DNA of 64,000 nucleotides from Beta vulgaris subsp. vulgaris (lineage: Eukaryota > Streptophyta > Magnoliopsida > Caryophyllales > Amaranthaceae), in the NCBI RefSeq assembly GCF_026745355.1, contig NC_079203.1, positions 39,919,492-39,983,491 on the forward strand, in the 5' to 3' direction. Below, in pieces: positions 36,780 to 48,355 of this stretch. Position 1 is the first letter of the stretch. Every line of letters starts with the position of its first letter. Under the pieces are notes generated by a model. The model ran no database searches. It saw nothing but the letters and a program-made list of their open reading frames with translations, and was not told where the DNA came from. The position numbers and the translations under genes were made by a program.

Positions 36780-37608
36780 ATTGCTCACTTAACACTGTAA
36801 CTCCAGTTGTATCATGTTCTGTATTCTAGTGTAGAATTAATCTTAACACAGGTAGATCATATGTTAGGGTTTGAACTTTGAAGTAGTCCTTTGCATTTAT
36901 CAGCCTTCAATCAGTCTAATCATGATGATTTTAGGCTCCGTGTAGTTGGTAGTGTATGGCAGTAGAAGTGAATACAATACGTGATGGTTTGTGTAGCTAT
37001 TTATGGGATAAATTCCCACTGATTTATTTCTTAATTATTATTAGTTTAACATTTGGCAGTTTGATTATGATCCTCTGTTTTTTTTTTTTTTTTTTTTTGT
37101 TTTTTTGCTGCTGTCTACTCTTCCCTCAATGTCATATTGGTAAGACCTAAAAGACAAGGCTAATATTTCTGAAATGGCTCAAAATGGAAACTCGAAAAGA
37201 CGTTTCCATTTTTGCCATTTTTCAAAACAAACATGACTAGTATAATTGTAAAATTCCTTATGAAACTTATATCATATGAACTTCAAATTAAGTTTTTAAA
37301 CATCTATTTCTGTAATAAAGTATTGCATAACATTACAAAAAGAAATTGACAATTTAAAAATGTAGATCAAAATAAATCTGCCAAGATAAGTGATTTATAT
37401 GTTCAATTAAAGTTAATAATTGCAGAATACGCTCTCAATAATTATGTCAATTGTAAAGTGTTGAATGCATAATACAAGTTATATAGGTAGAATGAAGTGA
37501 ATTACTTTAGTGTATAAACTACTTGAAGAGATTGTTCCAAGAAGAAGATATGAAGCAAATGTTTTGTTAAAAGTAATAGTAACAGTAACAGCCCTTTATG
37601 CCTATTTC
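36780..37608. other. Intergenic region between convergent KAKU4-like and AHL genes
   Basis: Contains both 3' UTRs, presumably. There is a T18-20 run at about 37079-37098. I see no gene. The part 37385-37608 has a diverged copy at 49785-49930. Confidence 0.6.
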
Positions 37609-38382
37609 TCATGTCTTTGCCAGTGTTGTTCTACCAGATGCCCAAGAGTAAACTTCAGGAGGCAAAGCCCTACCATTAGCCATATAGTTCTGGGGAACAC
37701 CACATATATCAGACACATCAATATGCTGGTAGTGATGGCGACGATTATTCTGATAACATTGGTTCTGAGCTGCAACTTCGTTATCCTCCTCACAAACAGG
37801 TAAACGATCAAAAGAAGCATTCATAAAAGTAGCAGCCATAATAACCACAGGACCTGAGGCAATGAGGGCACCTACTACTCCCCCACCCACAACCTGCCCC
37901 TGTGGACCTGCCAAGTAAACTGTAAGACCTGTGATTCCTGGTGGTGCAACTGGCGGTGGAAGTATCGATCCAAGAAGCGAGAGTATTTCAAATCGACCAT
38001 GAAGAGTCACTATGGCATTGGGTCCTGAGGAAGCAGGGTGCCTTAGAGTGACATTGGTTACATAACCTGTACCACTTAGTATGCATACTCCTTTCTGCTT
38101 CTTCCTAGCAAAAGTGACTAGACTTTCATTAACATCACATCCTGAACTTACCTCCATGGCATGGGCAGTTAGTGTGTTTGGGCTCTCCCGTGTGATAATG
38201 ATTGGTGGTTTAGGCTTGTTTTTCGATCCAGCAGGTCGGCCACGAGGCCTTCTAATAGGCTCTCCATGCCCATCACTTAGAGGGGCTGTCAAGGGCATCA
38301 TTTTTTGTAGTTTCTGGTGGTTTTGATCTTTGATGCCATTTGATTCAACTGAGTGTAAGGTCATGTCTATGCTTCCTGCCAT
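37609..38382 (-). CDS. AHL: AT-hook motif nuclear-localized (AHL) protein, 257 aa, intronless
   Basis: The start is the ATG at 38382. Residues 45-56 ([12 protein letters not shown]) are a type I AT-hook that binds the minor groove of AT-rich DNA. Residues about 68-196 form the PPC/DUF296 domain with the signature GRFEIL at 129-134 and [16 protein letters not shown] at 152-167. A single AT-hook, one type-A PPC domain and no intron place it in AHL clade A. Such proteins form nuclear trimers and repress transcription in growth, flowering and stress responses. The length is close to normal for the family. The exact paralogue cannot be named. A broken partial copy lies at 49785-50360. The neighbouring KAKU4-like gene is convergent. 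Confidence 0.93.
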   Translation of the reverse strand: MAGSIDMTLHSVESNGIKDQNHQKLQKMMPLTAPLSDGHGEPIRRPRGRPAGSKNKPKPPIIITRESPNTLTAHAMEVSSGCDVNESLVTFARKKQKGVCILSGTGYVTNVTLRHPASSGPNAIVTLHGRFEILSLLGSILPPPVAPPGITGLTVYLAGPQGQVVGGGVVGALIASGPVVIMAATFMNASFDRLPVCEEDNEVAAQNQCYQNNRRHHYQHIDVSDICGVPQNYMANGRALPPEVYSWASGRTTLAKT

Positions 38383-39710
38383 GCCAAAAATTTCAAACTT
38401 ATGTAAAGTATTATAAGAAAGTAATGGGTGGAATGGAGAAGTTTAATTTTGGGGGGTTTAAGTACAACAATTATTGGGATATATTAAGCATGATTAAGGA
38501 TTAGGAGAGAATTAAGTTTCACCAAACTTAATTCTCATGTCCATTGTGTTTTCCAACAATCTTCACTTAAAAATCCTTATTAGGAATGCAATGGGCAAGT
38601 TGTGTACATGTTTGATACTAAATTTGGCATTAAGTTATGTTTTTTAACATTTAGTTAGAATCATCATAATAACATAACACTCTTAATGCATGAACAATGG
38701 AGGGGAGGTTTAGTTCTTTAAATGCCTTCTGTCCTCCCATAATAGGCGCACCTCTAAATATGGAAAACCTTCCGACTCCTCTTTGCTGTGAATAAATTGT
38801 TCAATAAATATAAATACAAAACTCTGTTATTCCTAACAGCTTCATTTAATTTGTTTAACAATTTTATTTAATATTTACAGATAAATATATAAACACAAAG
38901 ATTTATAACGAAATACTCCATTTGTTGCCATGTGTTCTTATTTTGACTTTTTTTCCTCTCTAAAAAAGATTTTTATAGGAAGAAATGAAGTATTATAACA
39001 ACGGTCATATTTAATGATAATTTATAAATAGAACTCAATATTGATATTTTTTTATTGCATTTTTTTCTTATATCAAATAATGTCCGACAAAATTGAAACT
39101 TTTTTCAGCTTTTTGTTTCAATTAAACCACATAATATTTCTAAAACTTATATAGCTACTAATCTATTGAATTGCATGAAAATATTTCAAACTTCAATATT
39201 ACATAGGAACTATTATGTGTTTGGTTTTGAAGAAAATATATTGAATTAATTTTAATTTTCTGGAAAATATAGATGAATAAAAAAGTGGAAACAACTTTCA
39301 TATACTATGACAACCAAGTTGTATCCCAAACGTTTCAAGATACTTGAGAACAAAATCCTAAACTATGAATTTCCACCTTTACTTTGACACACTGGAACGA
39401 TTTATCGAAAGAACAAAATCCTTATTTGCTTATACCCAATTTCTCATGCCAAGTCATAATATGTCCTAATCTGAGACAAGTCCAAACAAGATTATTTATT
39501 CAAAAGTGTCAACTTGACCCAAATACATTTATCAATTACGCTACTAATTCATTCATTTTACAAATTATTTTAAATACAAATGACTACATGAGGTAACCCG
39601 AAGTACTTGCTAGTTGCTATGATATGAATGTAAATGTTTTGATGGCGTCTTGTGTAACATGTAACATCATAACATATAATGTAATAAAACCTCACACGTA
39701 TATAACAATA
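38383..39710. other. AHL upstream region
   Basis: AT-rich, no gene. A 79-bp stem-like repeat at 38914-38992 has ends TACTCCATTTGTTGCC and, inverted, TACTTCATTTCTTCC, like a very short Stowaway derivative. The AHL promoter should lie in the first few hundred bases, but I see no element worth naming. Confidence 0.5.
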
Positions 39711-40285
39711 TTGAAGGAATATGTCCTTATACATTCCGGCAATTACTAAATATAAAAAGGAATTATTGTAGAGATAATAAATTACATTAGTTTAATAATC
39801 ACGTTTACTTGCTAGAGAATAAAGGTTGGTTAGTGGGACAATATTGATTGAACCTACAACTAAGTTAACCTAATCGTAAGAGGTCACACATTGTAGTAAC
39901 TAATTGAAATAAGGAAACCGACCAATAGGAGAAATTAGGGTTAGGTTAGGTCTCTCTCTAAACCTATTCTCCTACTATTATAAAAGGTTATAATAGGAGA
40001 GCGAAATAAAGCGTTCCGTTTGTCAGTAACTTTCAAACTGAAAAAGAGAGAGAAAACCCTAATAAAGCAAGAGAGTGAAACGTGGGAATTCAATTGGTGC
40101 TCGAGGACTAAGTAGCGGGACATCAATTGCTGTTATTTGATATCTAGTGCTTGCAATCCGGAGGAAAACACGCTACAAAGGTTGTACACAGTTTTGCCTC
40201 TTGCATAATATTTTATGATCATGTATTCATGTGCTATTTTGATTATTTTCATTCAAGCAAGGAAGAGATTTTATCATGGATTAAT
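39711..40285 (+). repeat. 5' LTR-like block of copia element 2
   Basis: It begins near TGAAGGAATATGTCC, contains a TATAAAA-like stretch near 39979, then the segment at 40081-40195 that is repeated near the element's right end (GTGGGAATTCAATTGGTGCT and following). The precise right boundary is not clear. Confidence 0.55.
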
Positions 40286-41083
40286 TTGCATAATTAATAT
40301 AGTGATATTAATTGATTGGAAATTGTTAAAAATTGTTTTTAATTTATAATGGTCGTCAAATTTCTCCTTCGGAAATCTTAAAAAGATGGTTGTTTACTGT
40401 TTCAAAGAATTTGATTTTAATTGTCTTTTTGTGTTAGATTAAACACAAAAATTTCGTTTCAAAATAATGAAAATTTCTTTTGATGAATCTGATTCATGGT
40501 AATCCCCAAGTGCCCACTAATAATTGAACCACAAATCATAAAATCTTGAGGAGTACTATGTACCATCAGCCACGGTGGTTGAGGTGGTGGTGTATTAAAA
40601 AGGAGCGAAACAAAGTGCCGGCGTGCGGTGGCCGTATGGTTGATGATTCATCCCCACTGCCATGGCAGATCTTCAAGTTGTTAGCGTGATTTTGTGGCCA
40701 TCTCTTCAACTTGTTGAAGATGATGATGATTGATGATTTTGTGGCAAATCTTCAGGAGGGAAGCCGAAAGTATCGGCAGATTTGGGTTTTTTCAATCATG
40801 CAAATTAAAATTTAATTTGATTATTCCCATATATAAAAATTATTAAAAAAAAACGGTCTAATTTTAATATAAAAAATGGATTAAACTAGTCACCGAAAGA
40901 AATTAATCTAGTCACTATTGCTAGTTCTCTTTTTAATATTGGGTTTACTATTGCCTAATTTTAATTTAAAATAGGCGGTCTCTTACCAGACAAACTCATT
41001 TCCATAATAGGTCCTAATTGTATTAAAATAAGGGAGTTTCATAGAGTTAGCTTGCTACTTAAATGGTTAAGTACTATAACTAA

Positions 41084-41317
41084 GGGCCTGTTCTCCCCAG
41101 CTTATTTTCAGTTCAGTTCAGTTCAATTCAGTTCAATTCAGTTCAGTTCAGATCAGACCAGTTCAGTTCAGTTCAGCTCTTGATAATACTTTTACTCTCA
41201 CATATCACTATTCATTTCAGTTCAGTTCAGTTCAATTCAGATCAGTTCAGATCAGTTCAATTCAGTTCAATTCAGTTCAGTTCAGTTCAGCTGTTTTATG
41301 CCGAAGAGAACATGCCC
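41084..41317. mobile_element. PIF/Harbinger-like MITE built of TTCAG pentamers, 234 bp
   Basis: The ends are GGGCCTGTTCTCCCC and, inverted, GGGCATGTTCTCTTCG. The flanking 3-bp duplication is TAA at 41081-41083 and 41318-41320. GGGC(C/A)TGTT ends with a TAA/TTA duplication are the hallmark of Tourist/PIF-Harbinger MITEs. The interior is almost entirely tandem TTCAG and TTCAA units in two blocks (41109-41176 and 41215-41290). Confidence 0.8.
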
Positions 41318-42365
41318 TAATATGGAAGCGATTTTTGCTTTAGTTTTTTCTTAAATTTGTTAACTTTAACTAACTTGGCATGTATACTTTTAATTGTTAA
41401 CTTGTAAATATCATGTTTCTTTTGCTTGTTAATTGTTGATGAGTATATTTTTTGTATTTATTTTATTTGGATATTATAAATGCATGGATGCTTAATATAA
41501 TATGTATGATATTATGTTTTGCATGTTATGATGAGTATGGCCCAAAACTAGGATAGAAAATACGATCTGTGCATCGTTAAATTTTATGTAAATTAAATAC
41601 GATCTGCATATCGTTTGTATTTTTGTAATTTGAATTTTAGTTATTTAAATTATAAATTATAAATTATATGTAATCAAGAATGAAGTTCCATGGCGAATCA
41701 AAGATGGAGATCCATAAAGATTCAGGGAGGAATTCATGAAGATTAGTTATTCCTAGGTTTAGGGGCCATACTAGGATCAGTTTTAATTATGCTTATATTG
41801 ATTTATGCGTTTAACATGTTTAAATGCTTGCTTAAGTTTATATGTGTGGTTATTTATGTTATCAGTTCCCTTTAAATTAACCGACATAGTAAACTTAGGT
41901 CCCCAACATGTAATATTGAGTTTTAATTGCTTTTCCAAACAACACCTATAACGCCTTAGATAGTGAGTAATAAATTCTGTCAAAGTAGGGCATCTCACTT
42001 TATCAGGGGATAGTAGGGTAGGTTTTTTTAAGCTTACATGTTAATGTTTGGTTAACACAAAATCATCAAAAGACAAAGTTTTGGGTTTTGAAGCTAAGAG
42101 ATAGGAGTAAACAAGGAGTTGTTAACCTGTCTACCAAGAATTATAATTAGTTAGTAAGTTGTTTACTTACCTCAACTACTATAAATTGGAGACAAGGGCC
42201 AAAGTCTGTTTGATTGTAGTGGGAGGGATTTTGGTTATTTATTTATTCAATAGGGGACTTTCATTTTAAATAAAGGGTAGTAGTTAATTAAAATTTGTTT
42301 AATTGCTGCTTTCTTGATAAACATTGATTAAATCTTGCTTTATTATTCTTTTTGTTGTAGTTATC

Positions 42366-43373
42366 ATGTCTGGTTCAAACGACAACACCTCCGATTTTAA
42401 TTTGCGCTATTTACTCGAAAAAGACAAATTGAATGCAAATAACTTATTAGAATGGGAAATGGCTGTGAGACTCGTTCTCAGAGCCGAAGGACGGGAAAAT
42501 GTTCTTGACAATCCTCTCCCTGAACCCCTGCTAGATACTGCTACTCCAGCTGAAAGGAGAGCAAGACAAACCATTGAGGCAAATTCTATGCAAGTAACAT
42601 GTTTGATGCTTGCTTGCATGGAACCAGAATTTCAAAAACGTTTTAATGGTCTGGACGCCTATTCCATCCTCCAACAGCTGAAAACTATGTTTCAGAAGAA
42701 CGCGAGGCTGGAGATGTTTGAAACTTATTGTAAGTTGATGGAGTGCAAGTTAGGCAAAGGAAAACCTGTTGGTCCGCATGTGTTCAATATGATTGGACAT
42801 TTTCAGACCATGGAAAAATTGGGCTTCCTTTATCCCCCAGAACTAGCAATTGATATTGTGATCAAATCCTTGCCTGAAAATTTTCAAAATTTCCAGTTGA
42901 ATTTTTATATGCAAGGAGGGGAGGCTACCTTGCAAGAGTTGCATGGTATGCTTATTCAGGCTGAAAGGAGCTTGCCAACTGAACCTAAACATAAGGATGT
43001 TCTTATGGTTAGAAAGGGCAAGCAATTCAAGAAAAAGGGGGCACCTATGAAGAAGAACAAGGGCAAGGTTGTTGCCTCTAATGATATTTCTAAGCCAAAG
43101 GTCACTCCTAAGGAAAAAGTGGCAGCACTACATGAGTGCTTCCATTGCCATAAGATTGGCCACTGGAAGAGGAACTGCCCCGAATATCTAGAAGATAAGA
43201 AGAGTGGTGCTTCAACTTCGGGTATTTATGTTATAGAGATTAACTTATCTACTTCAACTTCATGGGTATTTGATAATGCGTGTGGATCTCACATTATTTG
43301 TAATGTGCAGGCACTAAAAAGTAGAACATTGAGCAAAGGAGAAGTGGACCTCGGCGTGGGCAATGAAGCATGA
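42366..43373 (+). pseudogene. Copia element 2 gag with CCHC knuckle and protease start
   Basis: The ATG at 42366 opens MSGSNDNTSDFN. Gag signatures follow: LEKDKLNANNLLEWEMAVRL, MLACMEPEFQKRF, then MTG-like FNMIGHFQTMEKLG. The CCHC knuckle is CFHCHKIGHWKRNC near residue 260. The protease site reads WVFDNACGSHI, where copia elements normally have D-T/S-G before CGSHI, so the catalytic triad is mutated. The frame ends at a TGA (43371-43373) at a position where CGA (Arg) would be expected. Confidence 0.88.
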
Positions 43374-44783
43374 GTTGCTGCTTTGGTTGTGGGAGATCTA
43401 GTCTACTTTTACCTTCTGTTTTAGTATTAGAACTGCATAATTGTTATTATGTTCCAACTATTACCAAGAATATTGTTTCGATTCCTGTTTTGGATTCGGG
43501 AGGTTTTTCATTTATAATTAAGAATAATTGTTGTTCTGCTTATTTTAATGATTTATTCTATGTCTCAGCCAAGTTATCAAATGGTTATATGTGCTAGACT
43601 TAGAAACCCACATCTATAACATAGACAGTAAGAAACATAAAACAAATTATTCAAACCCTACATACATATGGCATTGTCGATTAGGCCACATAAGTTCAAA
43701 GTGTATTGAGAAACTTTATAGAGATGTAATTCTCAAATCATTTGATTTCGAATCATTTGATACTTGTGAGTTTTGCTTGATGGGGAAAATGACAAAGTCT
43801 CGTTTCACAAGTTCAAGTGAAAGGGCCAACGACCTTTTAGCTCTCATACATACGGATGTATGCGGACCTATGAGCTCGTCGGCTAGAGGCGGGTACAATT
43901 ACTTCGTTACTTTTACAGATGATGTAAGCAGATTTGGATTTGTTTACCTCATGCGACATAAGTCGGAATACTTTAAAAGATTTAAGGAGTTCTAGAATGA
44001 AGTACAAAACCAACTTGGGAAGAAAATTAAGGCATTGTGATCAGATCGTGGTGGTGAATATCTATCTCAAGAATTTGGTGATCATTTAAAGGATTGTTGA
44101 ATACTTTCACAATAGAATCCACCAGGTACACCGCAGTTGAATGCGTTTCTGAAAGAAGGAATCGAACTCTACTTGATATGGTTCGATCCATGACGAGTCT
44201 TGCTGATCTTCCTATTTCATTCTGGGGATTTGCGCTTGAAATAGCGGAATTCACACTTAACAGAGCACCATCTAAAGCAGTTGAAAAGACACTATATGAA
44301 ATGTGGATTGAAAACGTTCCAAAATTGTCTTTTCTAAGGATATGGGGTTGTGAAGCTTATGTAAAACGTTTACTTTCTGATAAGCTTTCACCCAAATTTG
44401 ACAAATATCTCTTTGTGGGTTATCCAAAAGAGACTAAGGGATACTACTTCTACAGCCAAAGCGAAAACAAAGTATTTGTTGCTCGTAATGGTGTCTTTCT
44501 GGAAAAGGAGTTTGTTTCCAGAAAAACAAGTTGGAGAAATGTTTATTTCGAAGAAGTTCGAGATGAGCAACAAATGGATGAGGTTAACACGTCATCAGAG
44601 GCGGCCCGGCATGAAAATGCTAAGGAGACGTGTATTCAATTCACGTACCTCCTACCGTCCCACTTGGAGATGCTACATGCGAAGTCACTCAACCTAGTGA
44701 GGGAGAAACTTCTTCTGTTGTTCCCCAACGTAGGTCTAGTAGGACCATCATTCCGTCGAAGAGATATGTTGATTTCCTTTTGA
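43374..44783 (+). pseudogene. Copia element 2 integrase (stops and frameshifts)
   Basis: The pre-integrase block reads LELHNCYYVPTITKNIVSIP (43370-43597 frame), then WHCRLGHISSKCIEKL and CEFCLMGKMTKS with the HHCC zinc finger, and LLALIHTDVCGPMSSSARGG plus FTDDVSRFGFVYLM (43591-43995). It is interrupted by TAG at 43993 and TGA at 44038. SDRGGEYLSQEFGDHL follows the second stop. The C-terminal part is in the frame 44094-44783 (RRNRTLLDMVRSM, FWGFALEIAEFTLNRAPSKA, RIWGCEAYVKRL). Confidence 0.88.
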
Positions 44784-46426
44784 CTGAAAATCCTGATGAA
44801 ATAACGATTTTAGAATCAAAAGAACCTACAAACTACAAAGATGTTTTGGATAGTCAAGAATCCGAAAGATGGCTTGAGCCCATGATACTGAAATGGATTC
44901 CATGTCTGAAAATCAAGTATGGGACTTGTTTGATTTGCCTGATGGGGTAAACCCATTGGATGCAAATGAATTTTCAAGTTGAAAACAGACAAGGATGGAA
45001 ACATTAGTGTTTTCAAAGCAAGGTTGGTTGCGAAAGGTTTCAAGCAAATTCATGGTATTGACTCTGATGAAACCTTCTCACCAGTAGCCATGCTGAAGTC
45101 CATTAGGATAATCCTTGCGATTGTTGCCTTTCATGACTATGAAATATGGTAGATGGATTTCAAAATCGCTTTCTTGAATGGGTTCTTGAAAGAGGATGTG
45201 TACATGACACAACCTCAAGGTTTTGAAGATCTAGAAAATCCAGGGAGGGTATGCAAGCTTAAGAAGTCCATTTATGGACTAAAGCAAGCATCAAGGAGTT
45301 GGAACCACGGATTTGATGAGGCAGTCAAGAAATTTGACTTTCTTAGAAATGAAGAGGAATCTTGTGTATACAAGAAGTTAAGTAGGAGTGGTATTACTTT
45401 TCTGGTCTTGTATGTGGATGACATACTTCCCATAGGAAATGATAAAACTATGCTTGAGTCAGTCAAGGAATGGCTTAAAAATTGTTTCTCTATGAAAGAC
45501 TAAGGAGAGGCAGAGTACATATTGGGAATAAAGATCTATAGAGATAGATCGAAAAGGCTAATTGGCTTAGTCAAGAAACTTATATTGATAAGGTTCTTGC
45601 CAGATTCAAGCTGAAAAACTCCAGAAGAGGTTTCATTCCCATGCAACGTGGCATTGCACATGGCAAGACTTAGTGTCCTTCGAGCCCTTATGAGGTCAAG
45701 TGTATGAGTAATGTTCCTTATGCTTCTGCAGTAGGATCCATTATGTATGCCATGATATGCACTCGACTAGATGTTGCATATGCTTTGAGTATAGGTAGTA
45801 GATACCAGTCAAATCCAGGAGATGCGCACTTGATTGCAGCGAAAAACATCCTTAAGTACTTGCGAAGGACTAATGATAATTTTTTGGCTTATGGTGGATT
45901 TGATGAGTTGGTTTTTACTAGATACACCAATGCAAGCTTCTAGAGCGACAAAGATGATTTTCGATCTCAATCTGGTTTCATATTTTGTCTCAACGGAGGA
46001 GCTGTGAGCTGGAAAAGCTCTAAGCAGAGTACCATCGCAGATTCTATAACAGAGGCTGAGTATATTGGAGCAGCAGATGCAGCAAAGGAAGCTGTTTGGA
46101 TCAAAAAGTTCATTAGTGAGCTTGGTGTAGTTCCCAACATTGAGAATGGCATTGAGTTGTATTGTGACAACAATGGTGCAATTGCTTAGTCTAAGAAACC
46201 TAGATCGCATCAAAGGTCTAAACATGTGCTCCGGAAATTCCATCTTATTCGAGAAATCGTTGGAAGTGAGGATGTGAAAGCAAGCAAGGTTCATACTGAA
46301 GATAATGTAGCAGATACTCTAACTAAACCGCTTGCTCAACCTAAGCATGAGTGTCATTTAGCTCCATGGGGCTTAAGCATATGGGAGAATGGTTTTAGGT
46401 TGTTTACTTCGTGTTTACAATTGTAA
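44784..46426 (+). pseudogene. Copia element 2 reverse transcriptase and RNase H (many stops)
   Basis: RT pieces: ARLVAKGFKQIHGIDSDETF-like sequence around 45025-45080, MDFKIAFLNGFLKEDVYMTQ and KKSIYGLKQASRSWN, and the catalytic LYVDDILPIGND (45153-45503). RNase H pieces: SAVGSIMYAMICTRLDVAYA (45704-45943), GAVSWKSSKQSTIADSITEA with LYCDNNGAIA (46004-46189), and HTEDNVADTLTKPL near the end (46226-46426). In-frame stops are at 45151 (TAG), 45501 (TAA), 45941 (TAG) and 46187 (TAG). Confidence 0.9.
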
Positions 46427-46824
46427 AAACATTTATTATGCTTTGGATGTTTATCAATAAAAAATCGTTTCTTATATAATTGTTTGGTTTAGTATTAAAT
46501 AAAATGTCCAAATAATGTGTGTTTTCAAATAGGATTATCGAAAACATTTTGATAATGGAACCCATAAAGTGAACAGAAATCATAATTTATTTGAAGTCCT
46601 TAGTCTAAATCATGAAATTGGACATAAGTGATTTATTTAATAGACTGGTGTATAATTAATTGATAGTGCATTTCCATGGACTATGGAGACATAGAAATGT
46701 CTAATTGATTATATGGATGTATACTTGATACATTGAGACTTGACCTAATTAGATTCTAAAAGTAGAATCAAACTACTATATTAGGGTTGACAAGAAATCT
46801 ATTCATGCTCTTCCGTTCTAGCAA

Positions 46825-47059
46825 ACGTGGGAATTCAATTGGTGCTCGTGGACTAAGTAGAGGGACATCAATTGCTGTTCTTTGATCTCTGGTGCTTGCA
46901 ATCCTGTGGAAAACACGCTACAAATGTTGTATATTCTTTTCTTTATAATGTGATTCATTTGTATGTTATGCATGTGATCTTGTGATAGATGTTAGAAAAT
47001 TTGTTTCCTGAAATTCCGCTATATGTTCATTTATATTCCTACAGACGTATGCTCCAACA
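46825..47059 (+). repeat. 3' LTR-like end of copia element 2
   Basis: 46825-46933 matches 40081-40195 in direct orientation. The block finishes CTCCAACA at 47059, a plausible LTR terminus (TG..CA type with TGTTGGA complement). The left boundary of this LTR is not resolved; 46430-46824 does not resemble 39711-40080. Confidence 0.55.
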
Positions 47060-48355
47060 AAAGTGACATGGACTATATAAATAACTACAAAAATCTGATA
47101 TCATTTTGTCATTTATTTTATGTCATTTGAGTTTTTTTTAGAAAAAAAAGTGAATTTTGGGTGTTACATCCCAACTTATGGTGTAATATTGCTATGTTTT
47201 AGTTCTTGGTTCTACATGAGGTAAGAATCAGTGTAAATCCTTCATCCTCACGAAATTAAAATTCTAAAAAAATGCATATAGACCTGACAAATCGCCCCTC
47301 ATAAATCAATGCATATCCTTACAAAACAATTTATTCTCACTCATGCACAACTTTAAAAACTTCCCAATAAATGACAAATCAAGAATCAAAGCAGCCTCAA
47401 ACCATTGATTTGTTTTTATTTGCATAAAATTTCACCCAAAATTCTCCAAAGTCATTTCCAAGAAAGAATCACAGCCTACCGCAAGTCGGCAATTATCTGG
47501 ATTCGTTTTATCCCAGATAAAGTTGGCAAAGATATTTTTCTTTAATTGCTCAATTATATGAAAAATAATCTTACTTGAATTAATTACTAACTAGAGTCTT
47601 GAGGGTAAAGCAATTAGTCATTTAGAAGCAAAAGTAAAAGCTCAATAATAAAACACGTGTCCATAATCAAACCCTAAGTCTGCGGTCCAACTGTTAGGTG
47701 ACGTAATAATAATTCTAAGCAATTAATCAAAAAAGACTGTGCTTTTGTAAACCACAAATATCCATTTCAATATTCAACTTTTTTTTTTTTTGGAAAATAT
47801 ATTAATGATTAAAAAAATCCTGCCTTTATATTTGAGAAAGAATCTCTTTGTTTCTATCTCAAGAATTCTCATATCTTCTTCCAAATTGGCAGCAATAACA
47901 GGTTCCTTTCTGTTACTCTTATCATCTTTGTAAATATTATATAGCTTTTTATTAATAAAAGTTTTCAAGATTTGGTTTTTGGATGATTTTTATGTTTGTT
48001 GCTGTAGATATTGTTAAGGGTTTCATAAATTTGAAGAATTTGAGGTACCCATAATCTGGTTTTGGGGTATTGAGATAAATGAAGTTAAAGGGTTTTCTGG
48101 GTCTTTGATAAATTTGTAATTAGGGTTGTATTTGAGCTTCTATTTGTTTGGAATTGGAATAACTAGCATATGGGATTTGTTTCTTGTGTATGAATTGTTT
48201 AGGTTTACTGGTCAATAATTGAATTCTTGGCTAAAGTGGGTTTAATTGGTGATAATTTGATTGCTATTACTGGTTTGGTTTGGCTTATCTTGATAAGGGT
48301 GAGTAAAGAATAGAGGAGTTTGTAGTTTGATCAAGTAAGTTGTCAAGTGGTGAAG
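47060..48355. other. Upstream region of the HAD phosphatase gene
   Basis: AT-rich with a T14 run at about 47779. No second gene is supported. The last few hundred bases are probably 5' UTR and may include an intron, but borders cannot be chosen confidently. Confidence 0.45.

Larger units (their letters stand above)
39711..47059 (+). mobile_element. Second Ty1/copia element, decayed
   Basis: On the plus strand: an LTR-like block (39711 to about 40285), a long leader with a nested MITE, gag (42366), protease remnant, integrase, reverse transcriptase with YVDD, RNase H (to 46426), and a 3' LTR-like end finishing TCCAACA at 47059. A stretch of about 110 bases is shared at about 85% identity between 40081-40195 and 46825-46933, supporting an LTR pair, but the sequence left of it does not match. 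Many in-frame stops show this is an old copy. I could not find a clear primer site. Confidence 0.78.

Noticed and set aside
37510..37820. 97-codon plus-strand and 72-codon minus-strand frames at the end of the AHL gene
   Set aside because: They are shadows of the AHL coding sequence in other frames.
45809..46294. 161-codon minus-strand open frame opposite copia RNase H
   Set aside because: Antisense shadow of copia RNase H; the sense strand matches the family motif by motif.
48347..48355. A start three codons upstream for the HAD phosphatase
   Set aside because: The upstream codon is GTG; the first ATG in frame is at 48356 and gives a plausible transit peptide.
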